A DNA stretch of 64,000 bases from Streptacidiphilus fuscans. GTDB lineage: Bacteria; Actinomycetota; Actinomycetes; Streptomycetales; Streptomycetaceae. The notes beneath the pieces are model-generated. The model saw nothing but the letters and a program-made list of their open reading frames with translations. It did not search any database and was not told the origin of the DNA. The position numbers and the translations under genes were made by a program. Each line of letters opens with the position of its first letter. The stretch's first letter is position 1. Where the stretch lies: assembly GCF_015690355.1 (NCBI RefSeq), contig NZ_JADPRT010000017.1, forward strand, positions 83,807-147,806, given 5' to 3'. This document shows, piece after piece, positions 15,701-25,264 of the stretch.

Positions 15701-16689
15701 ACCAGTTGCAGACCCGGTTCGAGCTGCGCCTGGGCGACGCGGTGGACTCGCAGATCAACATGCGCGCCGCCCAGCAGGTTCCCAAGTTCCCCGGACGCGG
15801 CCTGACGGACGACAAGATGCACTTCCTGACCGCGCTCCCCCGGATGGACGGCTCCGGCACCACCGACGACCTGGGCGAGGGCATCGCCGACCTGGTAGAC
15901 GCCGTGTCCGACCACTGGCAGGGCCCGCGCGCGCCGCAGGTCCGGATGCTCCCGATCTCGCTGGACGCGGCGGACCTGCCGGCCCCGCGTGGCGCCCTGC
16001 AGATCGCGCTGGGTCTGGAGGACCAGGAGATCTCGCCGCTCTGGCACAACTTCGAGACCGACCCGCACCTGATGGTGGTCGGCGACACCGAGTCCGGCAA
16101 GAGCAACCTGATGAAGCTGGTGGCCAAGTCGATCATGGCCGCCTACACGCCCGCCGAAGCCCGGATCATGCTGGTCGACTTCCGCCGCGAGCTCTACGAG
16201 ACCGTGCCGGAGTCCTACCGCCTGGGCTACGCGGTCTCGGTGGACAACGTCCGGCAGATCGTCGACGGCGCGGCGCGGGCCATGGTGAACCGCGTCCCCT
16301 CCGCCGACATCACCCCGGCGCAGCTCAAGAAGCGCGACTGGTGGCAGGGCCCGGAGCTGTTCGTGCTGGTCGACGACTACGACCTGATCAGCGCCGGGAC
16401 GGGCGGCCATCCCTTCGCCCCGATCCTGGAGTACCTGGCCCAGGGCACCGAGATCGGCCTCCACCTGGTCGTCGCGCGCGGCGCGAACGGCGTGGCCCGG
16501 GGGCTCAACGACCCGCTGCTGCGGAAGATCCAGGAGGTCAACTCCCCGGCGGTGCTGCTCTCCTGCCCGCCGTCAGAGGGCGTCTTCTTCGGCGGCGTGA
16601 AGCCGCGTCAGCTCGTCCCGGGACGCGCCTTCTACATCACCCGGCGCCGCACGGTCCAGGTGCAGACCGGGCAGCTCGACGTGAACTGA
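12736..16689 (+). CDS. eccC: EccC, FtsK/SpoIIIE-type ATPase of the T7SS (EccCa-EccCb fused)
   Basis: 1317 residues from TTG 12736, which has GGAGGAG six bases upstream; an in-frame GTG at 12694 lacks a well-placed site. Two membrane segments (~42-58 and ~66-88) precede the DUF region and three ATPase domains. Walker A motifs are GATGSGKS (483-490), GAPQSGKS (833-840) and GDTESGKS (1116-1123). Domain 1 keeps the Walker B pair in VVVDEFSE (Glu597). Domains 2 (LVIDGWN) and 3 (VLVDDYD) lack the catalytic Glu, as known for EccC, where only the first ATPase is catalytic and the others bind substrate. It drives export of the WXG100 pair. It is followed after 101 bases by the ART-like gene on the same strand. 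Confidence 0.96.
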   Translation: MSVVLVSRTPRRPGPEMPEGEIQLQEPPPLPEPQSAMSSMMQMAPMALGSLSMVFMFLRPGGSGGAMSWVAIGMMGLSAVGMLVVSMLRGAGDRKRQLKAERRDYLRYLSQMRKQVRKTIAKQQEAQAWRHPVTDELAGLVRTTRLWERRTQHPDFSDVRIGTGPQRLAAKLAPLATKPVEDLEPLTAHALRRFIHAYGTLSDQPIAIYLRGFSHLLMQTDDVYAARAMVRAMVAQLSVFHSPEELRVAVVADDERREEWEWAKWLPHALHPTDTDGAGAVRLVAGSVLEVEQLLGEEFGSRPPYEADAVPNREEPFTVLIVDGPVVPATSRAALTGYRNAILVDLSGGLEFKHAKYTLRLRIQDGTLSMVTADRNRKDQDTELGRPDGMSLAAVSRLAVLMAPYRIGDSADTSEPLETDFDLTALLGIPDLYEHDVAAHWAKRTLATKLRIPIGLRADGQPVDLDIKESAQGGMGPHGMLIGATGSGKSELLRTLVLALALTHSSEMLNFVLVDFKGGATFLGLDGLPHTSAVITNLADEAHLVDRMRDSLHGEMVRRQELLRAAGNYSSLLEYETARLAGAPLDPMPSLFVVVDEFSELLAAHRDFMELFVMIGRLGRSLGVHLLLASQRLDEGRMTALESHLSYRIGLRTFSAMESRGVLGVPDAYHLPSQPGNGFLRSDISTLSRFKAAYVSGTYQLKRKAARQAVVAGQVVRYGTDYVTPRTLPAELPEETPAATETRSLLELAAEKLYDAGPPAHRVWLPPLDVPPTLDELLPPLTPHPQYGLTVDSPSERGTLRVPVGVIDRPFQQQREVMYADMSGAGGHVGIAGAPQSGKSNVLRTLITGLALTHTAAEVQFYCLDFGGGTMSALRGLPHIAGITGRHDPERVVRTIAEVNSIITRRERSFAERGIDSITAFRKLKAAGELPDEPNGDVFLVIDGWNTVRQEFPDLVPVLALISQRGLNYGVHLMIATSRWGELSGALRDQLQTRFELRLGDAVDSQINMRAAQQVPKFPGRGLTDDKMHFLTALPRMDGSGTTDDLGEGIADLVDAVSDHWQGPRAPQVRMLPISLDAADLPAPRGALQIALGLEDQEISPLWHNFETDPHLMVVGDTESGKSNLMKLVAKSIMAAYTPAEARIMLVDFRRELYETVPESYRLGYAVSVDNVRQIVDGAARAMVNRVPSADITPAQLKKRDWWQGPELFVLVDDYDLISAGTGGHPFAPILEYLAQGTEIGLHLVVARGANGVARGLNDPLLRKIQEVNSPAVLLSCPPSEGVFFGGVKPRQLVPGRAFYITRRRTVQVQTGQLDVN

Positions 16690-16706
16690 CGAGCACTCAC
16701 CGCTGA

Positions 16707-16776
16707 CGTACACACAGGCACGTACACACCGCCACGCACGCACAGGCACGCACGCACAGGCTCGCACTCATGCACA
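16707..16776. repeat. 14-base tandem repeat in front of the ART-like gene
   Basis: About five consecutive units of the CGCACGCACAGGCA type fill the gap between the eccC stop and the ribosome binding site at 16782. The array is purine/pyrimidine alternating (GT/CA rich) and could form unusual DNA or a leader RNA structure; no function is shown. Confidence 0.75.
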
Positions 16777-16790
16777 GGCAGGAGGACACG

Positions 16791-19301
16791 ATGAACGGCA
16801 CCCTCACGAGCACACCGCGGGGCCAGGAGCCGATCCTGGGCGCGCCGACTCCGGCGCCGGTCACGGGAATCCTGCATCCGGTCGGGCCGCACCTGGTCCT
16901 CGCCCCGCCCGGGGCCGAGGACGCGCGGCTGTGGTCGGCGCTCGGCAGGCTGCCCGCCGTGGCGGACGCGCTGACGTTGCTGGTGGCCACGCCCAACGCG
17001 GCTCCGGCGCTCCGGCAGCAACTCCCGGCGCTCGCCCGGACGGCGGCCGAGCGCGGGGCGACCACCGTCGTCCTCGCGGCCTCCGGGCTCGCCTCCGCCG
17101 CGCCGGGCGTACAGCGTCCCGCCGAGCAGATCGCCGCCATGACCGGGCTGACAGTCGTCGCCCCGGACGGGACGGTCTCCCTGGAACCCGACGGCATGCT
17201 TGTCGTCGTCGGCGAGGACGCGTCGTGGTGGCGGTGCACGGCGGAAGCCGAGGCCGAGCGCCTCGGCGTCACCTGGCCCGCCTGGCCCGCCTGGCCCCCG
17301 CAGCGGGCGGCCGAGGGTTTCGCCCTCGACCTGCTGCGCGGGGCGGCGTGGGTGCGCTCGGCCACGAGCGAGCAGGACGGCCTGCTGCGCGAGCGGCTCG
17401 ACGCGCTGCTCCTGAACAGCGGGCCCGTCGACGACCTCGCGGTCCTGGTCGTCGGCTCGCCGTCACAACCGACGCTTCCGGTCGACCAGTTGGCCGCCGC
17501 GCTGCGGAGCTGCGCACCGGACGCGAGCTCGGCCTGCCTCAGCGCGCCGTGGGCGACGCCGGTCGAGCTGGCCGAGCTGGCGCTCGGTCTCGCCGTGGAG
17601 CTCGGGGGTGACGTCCGCGCGGCAGTGGGCTTCGCAAGGGACATCACGCACGCCACCCCCTCCGTGCTGCTCGACGGCGAGTGCCTGCCGACCTGGGAGC
17701 CGTTCCTCACCGAGCTCGCCGCGTCGTCGCGGCGGCTCCGCGTCGTCCCGTCCGCGTGGCGCGCGGCGGGCGGCGCCTGGCGGCCGGTCACGGCCGCGGT
17801 GTTCCGGCACCCGGCCGCGCCCGGCTGGGTGCTGGAGGCGATACCGGCGGGCCTCTGGCTCCGCGCGGAGGGCTGCCCCGCCGACTGCGCTCCCCGCCGG
17901 ATGCGGCCCGACCCTCGGCATCCGCTCCTCGTCGTCGGCGACCCCGACCACCTTGCGCCGACGTTCCTGTGGGAGTGCCTCGGCGAGCTGCTCGACGGCC
18001 TGCCGCTTTCCGGCGAGGCACGCCTGGCGCTGCTGGCGAACCACGAGTTGAGCACGGCCGACGCCGCGCTCGCGCGCTCCGCGGCCCGCTCCCACCGACT
18101 CGGCTGGGTCACGCCCGAGGGCGAGGTGGAGGTCGAGCGCGATCGCGAGGTCGAGGTCGAGGTGGAGGTGGAGGTGGAGCCCGAGCCGATCGTGTTCGCC
18201 GGGCCGCCTGCGCCCTCGCTGCCGGCCGAACCTGACGAGCATTCCGAGGCGGCCGAACCGCTGGAGCCCGTGGAAGCGGCTACGCCCGTGGCAACGGTGG
18301 CCGTCGTCGAACCGCCCGTGCGCGTCTCCACGACGGCTGCCGCGCCCGTACCTTCGGAGCCCGTACGGTCCGAACCCGTACCCTCCGAGCCGTTGGTCGC
18401 CGAACCGGTGGTCGCCGAGCGGGACCTGTCCGTCCGCCCCGAGCCCGCCGAGCCGGAAGCCGCCGCGCGCCCCGAGCCCGCCGCGCGCCCCGAACCCCCC
18501 GCGTCCCCCCGGGCGTTCACCCGCGCGGACGCCGCCGCGACCCCGGGAGCCAGCTCTGCCGAGGACCGTGAGCGGTTCAAGGCGCTGCTCGGACCGGCGT
18601 TCGTGCGGCAGGCCAACAAGGCGGACCAGATCGCCACCCGGCTGCCCGCGCTGCGGTCCACTCCGGCCGACGACATCAAGGCGGACCTGGTCGCGGTGCT
18701 GCTCCACCAGGCCGACACCGGCGTTCCCGCGCCGCGCGCGGACGTCGTCGCGGCGGCCCGCAACGGCGCGCCCGGCCCGCTGACACCGTTCCTCTCCTGC
18801 CTGGGCTCAGGGCTGCGCCGGCTGCCGAGCCATCACGGCGCCGTACTGCTCGGTGCGTTGGCGAGCGACAGCGACGTCCAGCACTACACCGAGGGCGCGG
18901 TCCTGGTCGAACCCGCCCCCGTCACCGCGCTCCCGGCGTACGACGTCGACCTGGGCGCGCTGGTCGAGTTCGCCGTCTGGTCGACCACGGGCCGCAGGAC
19001 CGCCCTCTTCGCCGCTCCCGGCGAGGACGCCTGCGTCGTCTTCCCGCCCGGCAGCCGGTTCCAGGTGCTCTCCGTCCAGCCAGGCACCCAACCGGGCACC
19101 GAGCCCGGCACGCCCCACCGGATCCTGCTGCGCGAGGTCGGACCGGTCGACGAGGAGCCCAACCCGGAGCGGGAGCGCGCCGTCGCGCAGCGCCTGCGGT
19201 CCTGGCTGGAGCGTCGCGACGGGGTGGCCGCCCACGAGCGCCGGAGCATGGACCGCCCGGAACGCTTCCACCTCACGCCCGGCCTGGCGCTGCGCGCCTG
19301 A
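16791..19301 (+). CDS. T7SS-locus protein with degenerate ADP-ribosyltransferase-like C-terminus
   Basis: 836 residues from ATG 16791 (AGGAGG five bases upstream). Residues ~1-430 form an unrecognised globular region. It is followed by Glu-Val repeats (EVEVEVEVEVEP, ~455-465) and a long Pro/Glu/Ala/Val linker to ~585. The last ~250 residues follow the layout of R-S-E type ADP-ribosyltransferase folds: LRRLPSHHGAVLLGA, then VEFAVWSTTGRR (726-736), then VVFPPGSRFQVL (~749-760). The first motif has Leu where the family has Arg. The region before FPPGSRF lacks a clear E-x-E, so activity is doubtful. It is probably co-transcribed with eccC; such neighbours may be cytosolic assembly factors or cargo. 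The fold assignment is by pattern only. Confidence 0.7.
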   Translation: MNGTLTSTPRGQEPILGAPTPAPVTGILHPVGPHLVLAPPGAEDARLWSALGRLPAVADALTLLVATPNAAPALRQQLPALARTAAERGATTVVLAASGLASAAPGVQRPAEQIAAMTGLTVVAPDGTVSLEPDGMLVVVGEDASWWRCTAEAEAERLGVTWPAWPAWPPQRAAEGFALDLLRGAAWVRSATSEQDGLLRERLDALLLNSGPVDDLAVLVVGSPSQPTLPVDQLAAALRSCAPDASSACLSAPWATPVELAELALGLAVELGGDVRAAVGFARDITHATPSVLLDGECLPTWEPFLTELAASSRRLRVVPSAWRAAGGAWRPVTAAVFRHPAAPGWVLEAIPAGLWLRAEGCPADCAPRRMRPDPRHPLLVVGDPDHLAPTFLWECLGELLDGLPLSGEARLALLANHELSTADAALARSAARSHRLGWVTPEGEVEVERDREVEVEVEVEVEPEPIVFAGPPAPSLPAEPDEHSEAAEPLEPVEAATPVATVAVVEPPVRVSTTAAAPVPSEPVRSEPVPSEPLVAEPVVAERDLSVRPEPAEPEAAARPEPAARPEPPASPRAFTRADAAATPGASSAEDRERFKALLGPAFVRQANKADQIATRLPALRSTPADDIKADLVAVLLHQADTGVPAPRADVVAAARNGAPGPLTPFLSCLGSGLRRLPSHHGAVLLGALASDSDVQHYTEGAVLVEPAPVTALPAYDVDLGALVEFAVWSTTGRRTALFAAPGEDACVVFPPGSRFQVLSVQPGTQPGTEPGTPHRILLREVGPVDEEPNPERERAVAQRLRSWLERRDGVAAHERRSMDRPERFHLTPGLALRA

Positions 19302-19357
19302 CTGCCGACCGCCGACCGCCGACCACCGCCGCGCGCTCGAGACGCTGCGATCCTCCG

Positions 19358-20056
19358 TCAGCGCACGATCGACGACAGCGTGTGCAGCAGACCGGTCGCC
19401 TCCGTGATCTGCCAGGTGCGGGTGAACTCCCGGCCCTCGCACGTGGTGTCCGCCACGGACAGCAGCTCGAACATGCTGCCCCGCAGCTCCGGCCCGGGGC
19501 AGGTGGAGATCCGGTGCGGAAGCGTGGACTCGGTGACGAGCCAGCGGCCGGCGTCGATGCGCCCGAGCGAGATCTCGCAGTCGAGCAGGGCCACCGCCTC
19601 CGCCGTGGTGGCGGCGCAGCGGACCTGTTCCACCAGCGGCGCGCCCGCGTCCAGCGCCACCGCGCGGTCGCGCGCGTAGGCGAACCAGGAGCCGGACCTG
19701 ATCAGCATGCCCCGGCGTCCGGTTGCGGGTTCCACCAGCGCCGCCGCGGCGGACGCGTCGGACGCGCCCTCGACCCGCGACCACGGTGACGTGCCGCCAG
19801 CCACCTCAACTTCATCAAGCGCGCCAACTGCCATGCTGTTGAAGTCGATCCGCGTCCGCGCCGAGGCCGCGACACCGCGCTGACGGGCGAGCGCGAGCAG
19901 GTGGTCGCGGTCGAGGCAGCTCAGTGGCGTGTCCCAGGTGGGGACGATGCCGTGGGGTCTGCTCAGGACGGAGAAGAACTGCGCGACATGGACGCCGACG
20001 ACGCGCGCCCGGTCCGCACGCTCGCGCCGCCACACCCCGCCCCCTGGTACCTGCAT
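19358..20056 (-). CDS. Unknown protein, convergent to the eccC operon
   Basis: 232 residues from ATG 20056 behind GAGGGGGACGG. The sequence is a mixed alpha/beta globular protein with no signal peptide or membrane segment. Features include LSCLDRDHLLALARQRG (~35-50), an Ala-rich helix, MLIRSGSWFAYARDRAVAL and two C-terminal Cys residues (STCPGPEL, DTTCEGREF). It faces the ART-like gene tail to tail (56-base gap) and is divergent from the LytTR gene. No family recognised. Confidence 0.7.
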   Translation of the reverse strand: MQVPGGGVWRRERADRARVVGVHVAQFFSVLSRPHGIVPTWDTPLSCLDRDHLLALARQRGVAASARTRIDFNSMAVGALDEVEVAGGTSPWSRVEGASDASAAAALVEPATGRRGMLIRSGSWFAYARDRAVALDAGAPLVEQVRCAATTAEAVALLDCEISLGRIDAGRWLVTESTLPHRISTCPGPELRGSMFELLSVADTTCEGREFTRTWQITEATGLLHTLSSIVR

Positions 20057-20276
20057 CCGTCCCCCTCGGACAACTCGCACACATAGCACAGAGTCTGACA
20101 ATTCACCCGAGCCGCTCGGACGACCAGCTCACGGTGCTCCACGGATCGCCACCCCGATCGCGTTCACCCTGAGTTAATGTCCTTTACTAGAACTTGGGAA
20201 ACCACGGGCCGCCAGGGCCGTCCGCATCGATCCGGGCACTCGTCGTCAGCGGCTTCGCCCCGTACACTCCGGCTCC
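20057..20276. promoter_or_regulatory. Divergent promoter region with PHO-box-like direct repeat
   Basis: This 220-base gap separates the minus-strand unknown gene and the LytTR regulator. GTTCACCCTGA (20162-20172) is directly followed by GTTAATGTCCT, an 11-base phased pair resembling streptomycete PHO-box or SARP-type half-sites. Nothing else stands out. Confidence 0.3.
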
Positions 20277-21173
20277 ATGCTGCAAGTTCTGGCCGTCGAG
20301 GACGAGGCGCCACTGCTGGAGGAGCTCCTCTACCTGCTGCGCGCGGACACGCGCATCGCGCGGGCCGACGGCGTGTCCAACGCCACCGACGCGCTGCGCC
20401 GGATCAGCGCGGCCGTGGAGGCCGCCCCCGACAGCGACGACCGGGTGGACGTGGTCTTCCTGGACATCAACATGCCGGGCCTGACCGGCCTGGACGTCGC
20501 GCGCCTGCTCGCCGGGTTCGCCGCGCCGCCGTTGGTCGTCTTCGTCACCGCCCACGAGGGCTTCGCCGTCCAGGCCTTCGATCTCAAGGCCGTGGACTAC
20601 GTGCTCAAGCCGGTCCGCCGGGAGCGGCTGACCGAGGCGATCCGCCGCGCCTGCGAGCGGCTGGATGCCGGACGCGCGACCCAACCCGCTGCTCCCGCGG
20701 CGCTCGCCGCCGTTCCGGCGAGCATGGCCCAACCGCCCGTCGCCAGCCAACCGCCCGTCGCCGCCCAGCCGCCCCTTGCGGCCTGGCCGGCCCGGCAGAA
20801 CCGGGAGGTCGTCGAGGCGCCCAGGGCCCAGATCTCGACCCCGGACCAACTGCCCATCGAGCTGGGCGGAGTGACCCGGTTCGTCCCGATCGACGAGATC
20901 ACCTACGTCGAGGCCCAGGGCGACTACGCCCGGGTGCACACGGCCACCGGCAGCCATCTGGTGCGCATCCCGCTGACCACGCTGGAGGAGCGCTGGAGCG
21001 ACCGCGGCTTCATCCGGATCCACCGCAGTCACCTGGTGGCGTGGAAGCGCATCGACGAGATGCGTCTCGACGGCACCGCGCTCAAGGTGCGCATCGGCGA
21101 CGTGATCCTGGCGGTGAGCCGTCGCCACTCCCGCGAGCTCCGCGAGCTGCTGGTGAAGCGCACCAAGCGCTGA
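20277..21173 (+). CDS. LytTR-family response regulator
   Basis: 298 residues. The receiver domain (1-~125) has the acidic pair Glu8/Asp9, phospho-acceptor Asp63 in FLDINMPG, Thr91 and Lys111 in VLKPV. A Pro/Ala/Gln linker (~135-185) leads to a LytTR DNA-binding domain (ITYVEAQGDYARVHT ... IRIHRSHLVAWKRID). It should be phosphorylated by the LytS-type kinase at 23992-25215, with two small genes and a symporter between them. Candidate target sites lie just downstream at 21201-21245. In other bacteria LytTR/LytS pairs often sense extracellular metabolites and control transporter genes, and the intervening symporter fits that pattern. Confidence 0.93.
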   Translation: MLQVLAVEDEAPLLEELLYLLRADTRIARADGVSNATDALRRISAAVEAAPDSDDRVDVVFLDINMPGLTGLDVARLLAGFAAPPLVVFVTAHEGFAVQAFDLKAVDYVLKPVRRERLTEAIRRACERLDAGRATQPAAPAALAAVPASMAQPPVASQPPVAAQPPLAAWPARQNREVVEAPRAQISTPDQLPIELGGVTRFVPIDEITYVEAQGDYARVHTATGSHLVRIPLTTLEERWSDRGFIRIHRSHLVAWKRIDEMRLDGTALKVRIGDVILAVSRRHSRELRELLVKRTKR

Positions 21174-21200
21174 CGGGGAACGGTGCTTCGCCGACGAACC

Positions 21201-21245
21201 CGTTCGGCGAACCGTTCGGCGTGCGCCAGTTGCCATTCGGCGCAC
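21201..21245. promoter_or_regulatory. Candidate LytTR operator / hairpin downstream of the regulator
   Basis: CGTTCGGCG occurs twice at a 12-base interval (21201-21209, 21213-21221). A 7-base inverted repeat, GTGCGCC (21221-21227) and GGCGCAC (21239-21245), follows directly. LytTR proteins bind paired direct repeats, so this may control the downstream membrane genes; it could also be a weak terminator. Confidence 0.35.
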
Positions 21246-21387
21246 GTTTACCACCATTCACGGACCCGGCCGTGCCCGAGGCACGACGGGCCGCCGTCCG
21301 CAGGGCTAGCGTGGTCCCACCCGCTGAGCGGGCTCAGGACAGCGGCACGCTCCGACCGCGCTGATCGGAGCATGGGCGGAGTCACCC

Positions 21388-21711
21388 GTGGGCGGAGTAG
21401 ACGAACTGGTGGGCGAGCTCCTCGGGATCCCCACCCTCGACCCGCGCGACCCCGCGGAACTGACGGCGCTGCTGGCCCGGCTGCGCTCCGCCGCCGCCCG
21501 CTGGTCCGACGTGCTGGGCGACGTCTGCGAGGCGACGCGCACCCTCGCCGAACCCGGCAGCGCCGCAGCCCTGGAGATCGCCTTCCGGCGCGCCGAGCAG
21601 TCCTACGTGGAGCTGGAGATCGCCCACGGAGCGGCCCTCGAACGACTCCCCCTGCACAAACTCCCCTCACACAGAGGGCGTGACGGCTCTGGTCGTGGCC
21701 CCGTCAGCTGA
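21388..21711 (+). CDS. Small helical protein of unknown function
   Basis: 107 residues from GTG 21388, which has GGAG six bases upstream. Codon third positions are G or C nearly throughout, supporting a real gene. The sequence is mostly helical (ELTALLARLRSAAARWSDVL, AALEIAFRRAEQSYVELEI) with a basic, Ser-rich tail. Located between the LytTR regulator and the two-segment membrane protein. No family recognised. Confidence 0.6.
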   Translation: MGGVDELVGELLGIPTLDPRDPAELTALLARLRSAAARWSDVLGDVCEATRTLAEPGSAAALEIAFRRAEQSYVELEIAHGAALERLPLHKLPSHRGRDGSGRGPVS

Positions 21712-21769
21712 GTAAACTCCCTTTACCAGGAGCGAGGAACACACCGTTCCACACCGGGAAGGGGCTGCC

Positions 21770-22183
21770 ATGACGCCGGAACCGGCCCCGCGCCCGGACC
21801 GTGCGGCGATGTCCGACCCGGCGTCGGCCCGGGTCGTCGTGACGCGTTCCTCGCATCGGCCGGAGCAGCAGCGCGGACGTGCTCCCCGCGTCGAGATCGA
21901 CGACCAGACGACCCTGGGCAGCAGCTACCTGAGTTCGCTGATCCGCACGCAGATCCGCACGGCCCTGGTGGTGCTGATCCTGCTCGCGGTCCCGTCCGCG
22001 ATCCTGCCGCTGGTGCTGGCGCACCTGCCCAAGGGCACCGGCGGGTGGGGCTCCCAGGCCGCGGTGGGCTGGCTGACGCTCGGGGTGGCGGCCTACCCCT
22101 TGCTGGTCGCCCTCGGCTGGTGGTACGTCCGTCAGGTCGACGAGAACGAGCGCGCCTTCGCGCGACTGGTCGACACCGACTGA
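21770..22183 (+). CDS. Small two-segment membrane protein preceding the symporter
   Basis: 137 residues with a basic, disordered cytosolic N-terminus and two membrane segments (TALVVLILLAVPSAILPLVL and WLTLGVAAYPLLVALGWWYV). It ends in an acidic tail with ENERAFARLVD. Small proteins with two transmembrane helices (DUF485-like) commonly precede acetate-type sodium:solute symporters, and this one sits 66 bases before such a gene. It is probably an accessory subunit. Confidence 0.8.
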   Translation: MTPEPAPRPDRAAMSDPASARVVVTRSSHRPEQQRGRAPRVEIDDQTTLGSSYLSSLIRTQIRTALVVLILLAVPSAILPLVLAHLPKGTGGWGSQAAVGWLTLGVAAYPLLVALGWWYVRQVDENERAFARLVDTD

Positions 22184-22249
22184 GCACCGCCACCACCCTC
22201 TCCGGAGCCCCCCAAGGCTCCTGTTCGCACCTCGCCCTGGGAGACCCCG

Positions 22250-23991
22250 CTGAACCCCGCGTACACCATCCCCGCGATCGCGCTCGTGGTCGTCGCCACG
22301 GTGCTGATCGGCACGTTCGGCGTGCGGGTCGCCCGGACGACCTCGGAGTTCTACGTGGCCTCCCGCTCGGTCCGGCCGGCCCTCAACGCCGCCGCGATCA
22401 GCGGCGAGTACCTGTCCGCGGCCTCGTTCCTCGGGATCGCCGGGCTGCTGCTCGTCTACGGCACGGACATGCTCTGGTACCCGTTCGGCTTCACCGCCGG
22501 ATACCTGGTCCTGCTGCTGGTCGCGGCGCCGCTGCGGCGCTCCGGCGCGTACACGCTGCCGGACTTCGCCGAGGCACGGCTGGGCTCTGTGGCCGTGCGG
22601 CGCATCGCCGCCGCGTTCGTGGTGGTCGTCGGCTGGCTCTACCTGATCCCGCAACTCCAGGGCGCGGGCCTGACGCTGGGCGTGCTGACGGGAGCGCCGC
22701 ACTGGCTCGGCGGGCTGCTGGTCGGCGTCGTGGTGTTCGTGATCGTGGCCTCGGGCGGGATGCGCAGCATCACCTTCGTCCAGATCTTCCAGTTCTGGCT
22801 GAAGTTCACCGCGCTGCTGGTGCCGCTGGTCTTCCTGCTGCTCGCCTGGCAGTCGCACGGCAGCGGCACGCTGGGCCTGGACCGGCCGCTGCAGTTCCCC
22901 AGTGCCACGCGGGTGTCCTTCGGGGGAGCCGAAGACCTGACGCTCACCGCACCGGTCCGGGTCACCGCGACCGGTGTCGTCGACGGCCGCCACTACGCCG
23001 ACCAGGCCGCCGAGCTGACGCCCGGGCGGCACCATCTCGACGCGGCCACCACGCTGACCTTCCCCGCCGGGGCCGCCGTCCCCGTCAGCGAGTCGGTCGC
23101 CAACGGCGGGGTGTCCAGCTCGCTCGCGAGCGGGCCTCGACCGCATCCGCTCTACAGCACCTACAGCCTGATCATCGCCACGCTGCTCGGCACCGTGGGA
23201 CTGCCGCACGTGGTGGTCCGCTTCTACACCAGCCCGAACGGGGTGGCCGCGCGCCGCACCACCGTCGCCGTCCTCGGCCTGATCGGCGCGTTCTACCTGA
23301 TGCCGCCGCTCTACGGCGCGCTCGCGCGCGCCTACCTACCGGGCCTGACCCTGACCGGCGACGCGGACGCGGCCGTGCTGGAGCTCCCGGTCCGCGCGAT
23401 CGGCGGCGTCCCCGGCCAGTTGCTCGCCGCGCTGCTCGCCGCCGGGGCCTTCGCCGCGTTCCTGGCGACGGCCTCGGGGCTGACGATGGCGGTCACGGGC
23501 GTGCTCACCCAGCATCTGCCGAAACGGAAGCGTGAGGCCAACTGGTGGGTGCGGCGCTTCCGTTGGGCCGCCGCCCTGGCCATGGCGGTACCGGCCGCGT
23601 GCCAGGCGCTGGTGGGCGACCTGCCGGTAGCGGACTCCGTCGGCCTGGCCTTCGCGCTGGCCGCCGCCGCGTTCAGCCCGCTGCTGCTGCTCGGCATCTG
23701 GTGGCCGCGGCTCACCGCGCCCGGCGCGATCGCCGGCATGCTGGTCGGCGGCGGCGCGGCGCTGGTGGCGATCGCGCTGACCATCACCGGCGTCACCGGC
23801 TCCGGCTGGCTGTACGCCCTGTTGTCCTCGCCCGCCGTCTGGACGGTGGCGTTGGGCCTGTTCACCACGGTCACGGTCTCGTTGGCCACCCGGCACCGGA
23901 TCCCGCCCGGCACCGGGGCCTTCATGACCCGACTGCACACCCCCGAGGGGCTCTCCGCGCACTCCAGCCCCGCCGTTCCCGGAGCACGCCG

Positions 23992-23995
<4 letters not shown>
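22250..23995 (+). CDS. Sodium:solute symporter (SSS family, ActP-like)
   Basis: 581 residues if it starts at CTG 22250, which has GGGAG six bases upstream and restores a full first membrane helix; the first ordinary in-frame start (GTG 22286) would cut into that helix. SSS signatures include TSEFYVASRSVRPALNAAAISGEYLSAASFLG and a later YLIPQLQGAG. There are about 13 membrane segments and a large extracellular loop (~215-290). The closest functional type is cation:acetate/monocarboxylate symport. The stop codon overlaps the kinase start (ATGA), implying coupled translation, so the transporter may contribute to sensing. Confidence 0.9.
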
Positions 23996-25215
<1,220 letters not shown>

Positions 25216-25264
25216 CGACGGGCGCAGCGGACGCGAGCTCTCCGTGCGTTCACGGACAGGCAGC

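Noticed and set aside
12613..16464. 1283-codon frame antisense to eccC
   Set aside because: The plus strand encodes complete EccC with three Walker A motifs; the antisense product has no domain.
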